DNA of 64,000 nucleotides, taken from positions 1 through 64,000 of the forward strand of contig CAWBGK010000016.1 of the NCBI GenBank assembly GCA_963788305.1, read 5' to 3'. Below, one piece after another: positions 19,083 through 29,185 of this stretch. The stretch is from UTCFX2 sp963788305 (GTDB lineage Bacteria; Chloroflexota; Anaerolineae; Anaerolineales; UBA4823). The notes under the pieces are model-generated. The model saw nothing but the letters and a program-made list of their open reading frames with translations, did no database searches and was not told where the DNA came from. Position 1 is the stretch's first letter, and the number at the start of each line of letters is the position of its first letter. The position numbers and the translations under genes are program-made.

Positions 19083-19966
19083 ATGAAAAGACGTGGCCTC
19101 TCATCTACTTCTGCGCGGACTCGCAGTAACAATAATGGTCGTTATCGTCCTCATTTATCTGGTCCTTCCAGCGGCATTGGGGATTGCGGCGCTGGTCCCT
19201 GCAAAGTCGGTCGAGGAAATTGCCCCTGTTGGCTCAGAGAAAATCATGCTTCCTACAAGCGACAATCTCCAGCTCAGCGGCTGGTATACCCCTTCGACGA
19301 ATGGGGCTGTGATCATCTTAATTCATGGCGCTGGCGGGTCAAAGGCAGACATGCTTCCCTACACAAATTTCCTTTCAGATCACGGCTACGGAACACTCGC
19401 CTTTGACATGCGCGGTCATGGGGAAAGCGAAGGTCGGATTAATCGATTCGGTTGGCAGGGAACTGTGGATCTCGGTGCGACGGTTGATTATCTCCGGACA
19501 AAAGCAGAGGTCAAAACTATCGGTGGGTTGGGAATTTCAATGGGAGGTGAAACGCTATTAGGTGCGCTGCTTCCAGCTACCCACAAATCCAGGCAATTGC
19601 CGTGGATGGCGCCACTCGCCGCAGCACTCAGGAGCTTCTGGCGCTCGAGTCTGAACGTCCACTGATCCGGAATTTTACCGCCCGGGTGATGTACGCATCT
19701 GTCCAGCTTTTTTCCGGAGAAAAACCACCGAAACCTCTTCTGAATTCGATGGTTGAATCCAAAAATACTGCATATTACTTTATCGCCGGAGGGCAACGAG
19801 CCGATGGAGACGGCGTTATAACCACCTGTTTCTGCAAAGTCTCGGCAGTCGTGCAGAACTGTGGGTTGTGCCCGGTGCAGGCCATACGGCTTCATTCCAA
19901 CTTGTGCCTTCAGAATATGAGGAACGCTTGATCGAGTTCTTTGATTCAAACCTTCTCGATCAGTAG
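19083..19966 (+). CDS. Membrane-anchored alpha/beta hydrolase (about four frameshifts)
   Basis: ATG 19083 follows GGAATAAACTAAAT, and one extra base near 19092 leads into VASHLLLRGLAVTIMVVIVL, a membrane anchor. The hydrolase domain has VIILIHGAGGSKADML, FDMRGHGESEG and the nucleophile elbow GLGISMGGETLLG. After further extra bases near 19570, 19793 and 19816 it continues as YPQIQAIAVDGATRRST and FIAGGNEPMETALYNHLF, then the histidine block WVVPGAGHTASFQLVPSEYEE and a TAG at 19964. About 293 residues. It resembles exported or membrane-bound lysophospholipase-like hydrolases. The density of breaks is the highest of any gene here. Confidence 0.82.
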
Positions 19967-20078
19967 TCCAATGGATAAAAATGAAATTGATCAACTTACT
20001 CTGAGACGACACTCTACGGTCAGATTTCCTTTCAACCGGATACTCCTTAGATTAAGCAAAAACCAGGGCTTCGGGTCG

Positions 20079-21414
20079 CTATGTATTTGTCATCTTTCCT
20101 GATCTGTTGAAACCAGACCACGCCAATGCGTAAAGCATCCGATTTCTCTTTGAAAGAGAATTTTTCTGTACTCGCTCCAGCCAGTCCGATTCGGCGAGTT
20201 TAGCATCCTGGAAGCACTGATTAGAGAGCGCCAGCCGTTCACCAGCCGGTCGATCCGCTGCTGATAAAGCCTGGGAAATAAAACCATCTTCCATATGATC
20301 TCGGTCATTCCTGTAAAGCTTGATGTTCTCTGAATAATTCATCAATGTCTGCCGATGCAGGCGTTCGTGCTGCCAAAATATGCTGTCTGAGTCATAAGTG
20401 CCTTGTGGCACTGGACCGATTTCCGGGATGCCAGCATCCAGCCAGACGGGCTTGAAGATGCTTGTGCACGGGGCGGAAGTCGCAGTAAAAAAATGGACGG
20501 GATAACCTGGATCCAGGCGTGAAACCATCGAGCCAACGGTCTGGCTTGCTCGAACCGGTCCGAATCCAGCGTGCATACAGACATTCGCGCCCGTTATTCC
20601 GCGGTCGGGTCTCCAATCATCGATATTTTCAGAATCATGATCCCGTAAGACTCGCATCAAATCTGACACAAGGATATCCCCGGATTTCTCTTCGAGTAAA
20701 GAAGCCGAACGTTTGCAGCGCGCACGGCAGTCGCTCAGATAAGTGTAAACTGGCTCCGAATAACAACGCGCGATAATGAAAGTCTTCCGTACTCTTAGAC
20801 CAACCTTGACTGATTGAGTAATTGACTAAATCTGCTGAAGCCAGATCCCATTCCTTCCCAATCGTCAGGCCATTTGAGATGGTATAAACGCCCTTCACAC
20901 GTTTTGCAGCCCAATGCTTCCCAGCTGTCTCAAAAAGCCAGGCTTCGTGTGGGTCTGCGATCAGAAAGCTGTTTTGATAAAACAATCGGTGTTGGAAACC
21001 GCAGTTGCCGCCCTGACCATGGATTTCCAATAACTCTGACATAATTTGAACCGCTTCGTTCGCCGTGCTGGCGCGTTCCAGCCCGAGGCGCAGCAAGTCC
21101 ATACCAATCAAACCAGGTTCTTTTGAGGCTGGGACCTTCGTAAAAACCGCTTCATTCCCTATTGCCACACCGTGTTCATTCACACCCATTTCAGCACCCC
21201 AAATCCAGAAGGGTTTTGCCAGGAGCGTGGAAAAGGTATGTGCGCACTGCGGGATCTTGATGTAGGTCATTTGAACAACCTGACCTACACCGAAGTCAGC
21301 AGCAGGGTTTATCTCCAGGTGATGGGCTTCGTTTGGTTCTCGATCTGAGTTCTTGCCGAAGTACATCACTCCATCTGCAGTGGCTTCGGGTGTGGCCACA
21401 ATCGTATCGCACAT
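20079..21414 (-). CDS. C69-family dipeptidase (secernin-like; one frameshift)
   Basis: An N-terminal-nucleophile hydrolase starting MCDTIVATPEATADG; Cys2 is the expected catalytic residue after Met removal. MYFGKNSDREPNE, GVNEHGVAIGNEAVFTK and EAWLFETAGKHWAAKRVKG are typical of C69 peptidases and secernins. The frame shifts near 20755, where EPVYTYLSDCRARCKRSASL is split. It continues through VCMHAGFGPVRASQTVGSM and FTATSAPCTSIFKPVW to 20079. Corrected length is about 444 residues. The start follows GAGGAGGTAGAA. It likely cleaves dipeptides in the cytoplasm. Confidence 0.88.
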
Positions 21415-21443
21415 TTCTACCTCCTCGAGTGATTTCGTGGGGT

Positions 21444-22340
21444 TCAGCTGCTGGAAATCTCAAGATGCCTGCTCAGGACTGCCCTCGCTTCTGCAATAAT
21501 CGCCTGGTGCAGATCCTGCCTTTGACCCTGAGAACCAAGCTCTTCACCTGTCATCGGTCTTCCAAACGAAAGCCGAGTTTTGAGATCGAATTTTCGGCCG
21601 AAAACCAGCTGCTGGATCACCTGGATGAACTCTGCCAGCTTCTGTTTTCTCCAGGGTTCGTCCGGAATCCTTGTCAGGGGATTCCTGAGGCAGGAGGGTG
21701 CTAATACACCGCTGACAACTGCGACCTGGAGCCGGGTCCGAGGTGCTCGACGGAGCACAATATCCAGGCTTTCGGACCATAATCCAAGCGCTTGATCTGC
21801 TCCAGGCATGAAAGCAGGATCCGGATCCACAAGCCCGGTTGGGAAGATTAAGACCGCTCCACCGTTGAGAACGTGGTGGATAATTTCACGCAAGGCGCCC
21901 ATTCGGGCATGCGGTCCAGCAGGCGTGAAGATGCAGTGCTGCGAGGCAGCCGGAAGGCTGCGCAGGAGTGGCACATCACTGACGATAAACTTGAAATCCT
22001 GGCGGGGCAAACTGGACATGAGCGCGATCGAATCATATGCACCCGGATGATTGGATGCGATTATCAGTGGGCCATCCTTCGGGATAAAGTCCTTACCCAC
22101 GACCTGGACCTGGTCGACAAACCGGTTGAGCAGCTGTCCTGCTGCTTCAGGAGCGCCGCGCTCAGCGATGATTCGATCAATTTTCATGATCAAGGTCGAA
22201 AAAAGCTGAGCAGGCGGGCAAAAAAACGGGCCAACCGCCTTGCGCGCCCAGCTATCCTTCGAGATTCCCAATGCTGCGGCAATCTCATCCGTGATTTGTC
22301 GGCGAAGTATTGATTTCAAATCATGATTTGGATCAGTCAT
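21444..22340 (-). CDS. PlsC-like phospholipid/glycerol acyltransferase
   Basis: A 298-residue protein with the acyltransferase motif NHPGAYD (the HX4D catalytic pair) at about residues 113-119 and a later FPTGLVDPDPAFMPGAD block that may bind the acceptor phosphate. It matches the LPLAT superfamily, which acylates lysophosphatidate or related lipids, but the substrate cannot be told. It runs 30 bases upstream of the C69 gene on the same strand. No frameshift is seen. A second lipid-acylating gene, plsY, lies in the same window. Confidence 0.82.
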   Translation of the reverse strand: MTDPNHDLKSILRRQITDEIAAALGISKDSWARKAVGPFFCPPAQLFSTLIMKIDRIIAERGAPEAAGQLLNRFVDQVQVVGKDFIPKDGPLIIASNHPGAYDSIALMSSLPRQDFKFIVSDVPLLRSLPAASQHCIFTPAGPHARMGALREIIHHVLNGGAVLIFPTGLVDPDPAFMPGADQALGLWSESLDIVLRRAPRTRLQVAVVSGVLAPSCLRNPLTRIPDEPWRKQKLAEFIQVIQQLVFGRKFDLKTRLSFGRPMTGEELGSQGQRQDLHQAIIAEARAVLSRHLEISSS

Positions 22341-22499
22341 CGAAGCAGCACCTTTGTTTCATTATAACTCAGTGGAATTTTTCAGTATTTGACGATATCT
22401 GGCAAGAAACTTGCATCTAATGAGCGTATGATGATCTTATGCACATCGATTGTTCATCAATTTTTTTAATCACAATCAACGGTTTGGGTCAACGATACG

Positions 22500-22743
22500 A
22501 TGATCAAATTCAGGACAAAAACATACTCGATGGACAGGCCACTCACCCGAACTCGTTTTAATCATTATACTTTTAGTATTTGCTTCAATCGCCTGTGTTA
22601 ACGGCGGAGATGGAACGACATCCAAAAACGGGTCATTTACGGTAGGCGATCATGAAGGAAAAGTTGGACCAAATGCTACTGCAACTTATGGTGCTGAGCA
22701 GTTCCACCTCCAACTCACTGCCGTCGCTCGTCCTGGACCTTGA
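22500..22743 (+). CDS. Possible small lipoprotein (tentative, frameshifted)
   Basis: From ATG 22500 a short frame (MIKFRTKTYSMDRPLTR) can be joined, by one shift near 22546, to a frame with a hydrophobic stretch LVLIIILLVFASIACVNGGD. That stretch looks like a lipoprotein signal with the cysteine in a S-I-A-C box. About 45 polar, Gly- and Thr-rich residues follow to a TGA at 22741-22743. A strong terminator starts 46 bases further on and reads the same way, which supports a transcript here. No homology is recognised, so the call rests on the signal and the terminator only. Confidence 0.3.
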
Positions 22744-22789
22744 AAGCTCTCATAAAGTCAGAAAATTTCTGATGTACTCAATATTCTTC

Positions 22790-22818
22790 AAAGGACCCCT
22801 ATTCCAGGGGTCCTTTTT
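22790..22818 (+). terminator. Intrinsic terminator downstream of the small lipoprotein candidate
   Basis: AAAGGACCCCT (22790-22800) and AGGGGTCCTTT (22806-22816) form a perfect 11-bp stem with a 5-base loop, running into TTTTT on the + strand. It overlaps the last codons of the convergent WD40 gene, so it serves a + strand transcript best. Confidence 0.85.
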
Positions 22819-23915
22819 CAACCGACCAGATAATCACAGAACCATCTAAACCGCCGCTTGCAAGCAGTCTGCCATCCGGGTTGAATGCAAGACAGGTTGC
22901 CCCACCTGGATGAGCTGGATAAGCGCCGAGCAGCTCCGCCGATTGCGGGTCCCACAACCGGATTGTCGCATCGCCTCCGGCCGAGACCAGCAAATTATCA
23001 ACAGGGCTGTAGTCCGTGTCCCAAACGAGTGCCCGAAAACTTCCGGGCAGACCTCGATGGCCGGAAAGTAGCCGCGGCTCGGGGTAAATCTGATGCCCGG
23101 ATCGATAAGCAGACTCCGTCTGCCACAAGCGAATCTGATTATCGCCGCCTGTAACTGCCAGCTGTGTTCCATCTGGGCTGAATGCCACGTGATATAAAGG
23201 TGAATCAGCCTGGAAAGTCCCCACGATCCGCTCAGAGCCGACCTCTCGTAGCCTGACGACTGGACCATTCACGACCGCGAGCACACCCCCTCCCGGAGAA
23301 AAATCGATGGATGGGATTGCGAACGAGCCCCCGATTGCCATCCCGATCATTCTTCCGGATTGGAGGTCCCAAAAGCGAGCGACCGCATCGTTCCCCCCTG
23401 TTGCTAAGATGCCGTTGATTGGGTTGAAAACAACACTGTTTACACCCTTGCGGTGCGCCTGGATAATCAACTGCTGAAAAGGCGCGCCATTTTCAGGATT
23501 CGTGTCAATTTTCCAAATTCGGACCACACCATCTCGGCTGCCTGCAGCTAATATCTGTCCCTCTGGGCTGAATGCCAATCCATGGGTCATCGAGCCAACA
23601 GGAATCGCGCTGGTTTCCTGCCACCCATCCACATTCAACATATGGATTTCATCACCTGCCGACACAGCCAGTTTGCTGCCATCTGGAGACCATGCCACTG
23701 CCATTACCAGATCCCATGGACCATAATGGAATTCCTGATTTTTCGTCAGATAGAAAATGGTTTGCTCGCCGGCGAAAGACTGGTCTCTCATTTATTTTGG
23801 AGTTTTTAGAAGAGATTTCTTCGATCGACGAATTCTTCTGAAGTGAACCACCCGGCAGGATCGCGCCCCACCCTATCATGAGAACGATCTCCAATACCTT
23901 CAAAAGATAATTCAT
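22799..23915 (-). CDS. Exported WD40-repeat protein (one frameshift)
   Basis: Starts at ATG 23915 with a hydrophobic N-terminus (MNYLLKVLEIVLMIGWGAIL) that should export or anchor it. After a shift near 23785 the rest is a run of WD40 repeats, for example VMAVAWSPDGSKLAVSAGDE, THGLAFSPEGQILAAGSRDG, VNSVVFNPINGILATGGNDA, LYHVAFSPDGTQLAVTGGDN and ATCLAFNPDGRLLASGGLDG. This is about seven blades, enough for one propeller. WD40 propellers are protein-binding scaffolds; no partner is evident. It follows a second WD40 gene by 15 bases. Confidence 0.85.
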
Positions 23916-23930
23916 CGCCTGGATGAACCC

Positions 23931-25159
23931 TCAGGGGCGAATTCCCCACAAACGAACAAGCCCATCATAAGCAGCCGACACAAGGTATTGTCCAGATGGA
24001 GAGAACACCAATCGAATAATCCCGGAAGTTGGGCTTTCTAGAGTTCGCAGCATTTCCCCTGAACCGCTCGACCACAACTGGACCGCACTATTTTCAAAGC
24101 TCCCTCCACTGGCAATGATGCTGCCGTCCGGGCTGAACGCCAGGCTTTGAACCACGGCTCCAGTGTTGAATTCCAAAAGGATTTTCCCCGTGACGACGTT
24201 CCAAAGGCGGACCATCCCATCATAATGCCCCGTTGCCAGAATTCCTCCATCGGGTGAGAATACCATCGTATTCACCGCCCCGGTAAAAGATGTTGGGAAA
24301 CGAAAGATCAATAGATTTTGAGTCAGATCCCATATTCTGATCGCATATCGATCAGGGGAGCCGGCAAACAACCTGCTGTCTGGTGAAAAAGCAAAGCTTA
24401 AGATCGTCCCCACTTCGGCACTCGTGTTGATCGTCCAGGTTGAAGTGTGCCAGAAATCGATCGAATTGATGTTTTGATTTGCCGGGCTGCTGTACGAAGC
24501 AGCAAAATACTTGCCTTCTGGCTCGAATGTGATCGCGTTTAAGCCAGTTGGAGCTCCGTATAACAGCCCAAGTGGTTTCCAGTTCGGACCTGCCCATAAT
24601 TCCAGGCTGCTCGCATAACCTGAGGCTTCGTCGCCTCTCCTGCTTCCCTCCACAAGCCAGGATCCTCCCGGAGAAAAAGCGATATCTACAATCCCATCAT
24701 TTTGCGGATACAAGGTACGAAGCGATTCACGCAGAATCCACTTGATAAAGGTTTATCGCATCAGAGCTGGCGACAGCGAGAAGCTGGTTATCCGGCGTCC
24801 ATTCCAGGTCAACCACAGATCGATTTCGCTCCATTCCGCCAGACCTGAAACCTGCCATGCGTTTTCCAAAGTGATTGCCTGAAGCATTTGGGGAAGTGGT
24901 GTGCCCGCTTCTACCAGCAGAACGGCTGTCGGGGTCGCTGTGGGGGTAGCTGTTTCAGTGGGGAGCGGAGTAATCGTTGGTGTGCTCGTCGGAATAGGGG
25001 AAGGAGTGCTCGTCACTATCAACGTTTTCGTCGGAGTTGGCAATTGAGGCACCTCTGGTTGAAACCCGGCAATTGCGAGACGGCAAGATAGGGAAGTGAA
25101 CATAAAAAACCGGACTAAATAAGGATTTTAAACGATCCTGATCTCCCGAGATTACTCAT
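23931..25159 (-). CDS. Exported WD40 protein with Thr/Pro-rich linker (two or more frameshifts)
   Basis: The N-terminal part (frame open from ATG 25103) has a hydrophobic stretch, then a linker rich in Thr and Pro such as TSTPSPIPTSTPTITPLPTE, then LQAITLENAWQVSGL. Shifts near 24806 and 24740 connect VDLEWTPDNQLLAVASSDAINLYQVDS to LRESLRTLYPQNDGIVDIAFS. Five or six further WD40 repeats follow, such as VNTMVFSPDGGILATGHYDG and IRLVFSPSGQYLVSAAYDG. An upstream ATG at 25159 in another frame would add a basic, hydrophobic signal if one more base is extra. Such TPT linkers are typical of secreted Anaerolineae proteins. Confidence 0.78.
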
Positions 25160-25378
25160 GAACCGTTGTTTCCCGAAAGTGTAGAGTCCCACGGTTGTAA
25201 TTGTAGCATCTTCTCGGTTGTCTCAAGCATGAACCATTCTGACTCTGGTCTGGATTAACGGTTTCTAAGATGCGTGGAGCAGGTGCATTTCGTTATCAGA
25301 GTATAATGGGATTTCTAAGAAACCAAACCTGTTGATTGGATGATAACTCCAACTAACACCCAGGAAAATATAAGGATT

Positions 25379-26524
25379 ATGGAAAAAGACCCATCACAAC
25401 AAGAAAGTAAATCCCCTAAGCGAACCAGGAAATTAGGAGCTTTACTCCAGCAGATCGGGCTGAATATCGTCATGGTTGGTCTGCTCATTTTGCTGGGATA
25501 TCTGATCTGGCAGCGGTTTTTTAATCAAGCAAGCCCGCAGACTGCCAGCGCAGAGTCCGCTTCACAAGAGCAGTCAAGCAAACCGCAATCTCAACCGATC
25601 GAATTCGCTGCGCTTCCGGTTGACCTTTCACCGCTCGCAACACCAGCGTTCATCAGCGATGGCATTTCTCGTCGAACGAATCTGAAGACGATCATACCCT
25701 CCAGACCAAGAGCAGATGTGATAACCTATACTGTCCAGACCGGCGATACCCTGTTCAGCATTGCTCAGAATTTCGGGATCAAGCCTGAAACATTGCTCTG
25801 GGGTAATTTCGAAGTCTTAAACGACAATCCGCACTTCCTTAAGCCTGAGCAGTCGCTCAACATTCTCCCAGTCGATGGTACATATTATGAGTGGAAAGAA
25901 GGCGATAGCCTGACAGGCGTCGCAGACACATTCCAGGTGGATCAGAGCTCAATTGTCAATTACCCAGGCAACTTTATTGACCTTACCCAGGCTGACATTA
26001 ACAGTGGAATCGAACCGGGGTCATGGCTTATCGTTCCAGGTGGGAAACGTGCTATTAAGGATTGGGGGCCTCCGGCGATCACCAGGCAGAACGCAGCCTC
26101 CGCCCGCTACTATGGTGAAGGCGCCTGCGGCAGCATATACGAGGGCGCAGTTGGTAGTGGAACTTTTGTCTGGCCAACCACCGATCACTCGATCTCTGGA
26201 TATGCCTACGATAGCGGTGTCCACCCAGCCATTGACATCGGCGGCCAGATAGGCAATGCCATCTATGCCACCGACAGCGGAGTGGTCGTGTATGCTGGTT
26301 GGAGTGATTACGGTTACGGATATTTGATCTCCATCGACCATGGAAATGGCTGGGCGAGCGCCTATGCCCACTTGAGTGCAATAGGTGTAAGCTGCGGCCA
26401 AAGCGTTTATCAAGGTGGTTATATCGGCGGATTGGGCAGCACAGGCAATTCAAGCGGCCCGCATCTTCATTTTGAGCTGCTGATCAACGGCGCAAAGGTC
26501 AATCCATACGATTACGTGCGCTAA
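25379..26524 (+). CDS. LysM and M23 peptidase domain protein
   Basis: A membrane-anchored cell-wall protein of about 381 residues. MEKDPSQQ at 25379 is preferred as start because AAGG stands just before it; the frame opens 13 codons earlier. A basic segment precedes one helix (IVMVGLLILLGYLIW). A spacer is followed by LysM, YTVQTGDTLFSIAQNFGIK, and a second, weaker LysM-like unit (WKEGDSLTGVADTFQVD). The C-terminal M23 domain has HPAIDIGGQIGNAIYATDSG, with the HxxxD zinc ligands, and GPHLHFELLINGAKVNP with HxH. It probably cuts peptidoglycan peptides outside the membrane. Open throughout, with a strong terminator behind it. Confidence 0.92.
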   Translation: MEKDPSQQESKSPKRTRKLGALLQQIGLNIVMVGLLILLGYLIWQRFFNQASPQTASAESASQEQSSKPQSQPIEFAALPVDLSPLATPAFISDGISRRTNLKTIIPSRPRADVITYTVQTGDTLFSIAQNFGIKPETLLWGNFEVLNDNPHFLKPEQSLNILPVDGTYYEWKEGDSLTGVADTFQVDQSSIVNYPGNFIDLTQADINSGIEPGSWLIVPGGKRAIKDWGPPAITRQNAASARYYGEGACGSIYEGAVGSGTFVWPTTDHSISGYAYDSGVHPAIDIGGQIGNAIYATDSGVVVYAGWSDYGYGYLISIDHGNGWASAYAHLSAIGVSCGQSVYQGGYIGGLGSTGNSSGPHLHFELLINGAKVNPYDYVR

Positions 26525-26538
26525 TCGAATAATCTCGA

Positions 26539-26588
26539 CCAACTGCGGGTGTTTCATCATAATTGAAACACCCGCAGTTGGTTTATAA
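26539..26588 (+). terminator. Terminator after the LysM-M23 gene
   Basis: CCAACTGCGGGTGTTTC (26539-26555) and its exact complement GAAACACCCGCAGTTGG (26565-26581) form a 17-bp perfect stem with a 9-base loop, followed by TTTATAAT. Confidence 0.9.
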
Positions 26589-26627
26589 TAAATTACCCTT
26601 CGTCTACAAAAAAGTCAGGAGAAAGCC

Positions 26628-27113
26628 ATGATTCTGAGCGCAGTGACGATTGAAAAGCCATTGGAGATGAATTTTATCCTCGGCCAAACCCACTTTATCA
26701 AAACAGTCGAAGATGTCCATGAAATGATGGTCAACACGGTTCCGGGAATCAAGTTTGGATTAGCTTTTTGTGAGGCATCCGGGAAATGCTTGATCCGCAG
26801 CACGGGGACACAGCGCGAATTAATTGAGATGGCAGAAAAGAATGCCCTGGCAATCAGCGCAGGTCACAGTTTTATTGTTTTCTTGGGAGATGGATACTAC
26901 CCGATCAATATATTAAACAGCTTGAAAATGGTCCCTGAAGTGTGCCGGATCTTCTGTGCAACATCAAATCCGACAGAAGTCATCGTTGCAGAAACCGAGC
27001 AGGGGCGCGGTATTTTGGGTGTTGTGGATGGATTTCCGCCGCAAGGGATCGAAGCAGAGGAAGATATCGTCTGGCGGAAGGGTTTTTTACGGATGATCGG
27101 TTATAAAGCCTGA
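26628..27113 (+). CDS. Adenosine-specific kinase (DUF355 family)
   Basis: The 161-residue product matches the small family PF04008. FILGQTHFIKTVEDVHE, GIKFGLAFCEASGKCLIR, AISAGHSFIVFL, PINILNSLKMVPEVCRIFCATSNPTEVIVAE and GRGILGVVDGFPPQGIE are the conserved blocks. The family name comes from structural genomics of an archaeal member; biochemical proof is thin. The start follows AGGAGAAAG. It is one base away from the AIR-synthase gene, so the two are read together. Confidence 0.88.
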   Translation: MILSAVTIEKPLEMNFILGQTHFIKTVEDVHEMMVNTVPGIKFGLAFCEASGKCLIRSTGTQRELIEMAEKNALAISAGHSFIVFLGDGYYPINILNSLKMVPEVCRIFCATSNPTEVIVAETEQGRGILGVVDGFPPQGIEAEEDIVWRKGFLRMIGYKA

Positions 27114-28170
27114 ATGAAAGATCGTGACTCCCTTCCAACCGGAAAGCTGCCCACTTCGCTTCTAAAAGACTTTCTCGGGTGTTTGCCTCCGGCTGGCCCA
27201 GAAGTCATCCTTGGTCCTGGGATCGGTTTGGATTGTGCGATCATTAAACCATCCGGGCGGATGCTGGTTCTAAAAACAGATCCAATCACATTTCGCATCC
27301 GATTCGATCGGATGGTACGCTGTTCAGGTAAATGTAAACGACATCCTAACGACAGGAGCCGTTCCACGCTGGATGCTCACGACTGTTTTGCTTCCAGAAA
27401 AAGATGCTCGTTTACTGGCCAGAAAAATCAGCACGGACCTGAGTAAGGCTTGCCAGGAAATGGGAATTGCCATTGTCGGTGGACACACCGAGATCACTAA
27501 GGGGCTGGATCGACCAATCGTGGTTGGAACCATGATTGGAGAAGTCGAGCAGGATCAATGGATCACACCACAGGGTGCTCGATCCGGCGATCTGCTGCTT
27601 CTAACCAAGCGAGTCCCCATCGAAATGATTGCAATCTTAGGGCGCGATGCTCCAGAAATCCTTCTCCAGCCACCAATCTCACTCAGCGAAGCCGAACTGA
27701 TTGCTGCTCGAGATTTCCTGTATCATCCTGGGATCAGCATACAGAAGGATGTGCAAGCTGCTCGATCGGTGTCCGGAATCCATGCGATGCACGATCCCAC
27801 CGAAGGCGGCCTCTATTCCGCTCTTTGGGAGCTTGCCGAAGCATGCGGACATAATTTAATGGTTGAGTCCACCAATTTTCCAATCTACCCACTGGCGGAA
27901 AAGATCTGCCAGGGACTGGGTTTGGATCCATTCGGTGCAATCTCTTCGGGATCGCTTCTAATCGCTGCTGCTGATGAAAAAGCTCCTGAAATATGCCTGG
28001 CTATCCGGCATGCCGGGATTGAGTGCACCACTATCGGACGGGTTGAAGAACCTTCAAAATCACCCTGTGTAGTGAATGGCAGCATTCCAGGCTTTCCATC
28101 TCTACCTCGTCCGGATCGAGATCAAATTTCTAACATTTTCAACAAAAAAGCGGAAAGAAGAGTCAAATGA
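27114..28170 (+). CDS. AIR synthase-related protein (one frameshift)
   Basis: An ATP-binding protein of the PurM/HypE/ThiL/SelD fold, about 352 residues. GPGIGLDCAIIKPSG and LKTDPITF lead to a break near 27292. Removing one base gives ASDSIGWYAVQVNVNDILTTG, the core family block, then VGGHTEITKGLDRPIVVG, GDLLLLTKRVPIEM and HAMHDPTEGGLYSALWELAEA. It resembles HypE-like members but lacks the C-terminal cysteine segment used for carbamoylation in HypE. The actual reaction is unknown. It starts immediately after the adenosine-specific kinase gene (TGAATGA) and overlaps galE by 4 bases. Confidence 0.82.
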
Positions 28171-29182
28171 ATATTCTTGTCACTGGAGGCGCTGGTTATA
28201 TCGGCAGTCATACCTGCCTGGCGCTTCTACAAGCAGGGTTTCAGGTAACCGTGATTGATAACCTGGTCAACAGCAAGGAAGAAGCGCTCCGGCGGGTTCA
28301 GAAGTTGTCCGGTAAATCGCTGATCTTCCATAAAGTCGACCTGCTCGATCAAGCAAGGTCTCAATACTGTTTTTCAGTCTTCCAGATTTGATGCAGTAAT
28401 TCACTTCGCAGCGCTTAAAGCCCCCGGGGAATCTGTAAAAGAGCCTTTGCGCTATTACTACAACAATCTGACCGGGAGCCTGCACCTTTTTAGCCTGATG
28501 GCCAGATCATGGTGTCAAGAATATCGTATTTAGCTCGTCAGCGACCGTTTACGGAGATCCGCAAAGCGTGCCTATTTTCGAGAATTTCCCATGCGATCGT
28601 CAGGTTAACCCATATGGACGCACAAAGCGCATGAATGAAATCATGCTCGAGGATCTTTACACCGCCGATCCATCCTGGAATATTGCGATTCTCCGATATT
28701 TTAATCCTGTCGGCGCTCACCCTTCCGGGCAGATTGGCGAAGATCCGGAAGGGATCCCGGGCAATCTGATGCCGTACATCGCTCAAGTGGCAGTCGGCCG
28801 CCGGCCTTATCTGCGAATTTGGGGAGGCGATTATCCTACCCCTGATGGGACTGGCGTGAGAGATTACATTCATGTTGTAGACCTGGCTGACGGCCATATC
28901 AAAGCCCTTGATAAATTAAATCAGAACCCGGGACTGGTCACCTACAACCTTGGCTCGAAGAAAGGCTTCAGTGTTCTGGATATCGTGGGCGCATTTGAAA
29001 AGGCCAGCAATCGCCAAATCCCATATAAGATCTGTGAGCGGCGACCCGGGGATATTGCCATCAGCCTGGCAGATTCAAGCAAAGCGAAAAACGAATTGGG
29101 ATGGAGCGCTCAAAGAGACATGGAATTAATCTGTGAGGACTCCTGGCGCTGGCAATCACAGAATCCGAAAGGCTATGAGTAA
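28167..29182 (+). CDS. galE: UDP-glucose 4-epimerase (two frameshifts)
   Basis: GalE interconverts UDP-glucose and UDP-galactose with bound NAD. The N-terminus MNILVTGGAGYIGSHTCLALL holds the Rossmann GxxGxxG. After a shift near 28365 it reads FDAVIHFAALKAPGESVKEP and YYYNNLTGSLHLF. After another near 28502 it reads DHGVKNIVFSSSATVYGDPQ, then NPYGRTKRMNE with the YxxxK pair, LRYFNPVGAHPSGQIGEDP and TPDGTGVRDYIHVVDLADGH. Corrected length is about 338 residues, the normal size. The gene overlaps its upstream neighbour (ATGA). Confidence 0.93.
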
Positions 29183-29185
29183 ACG

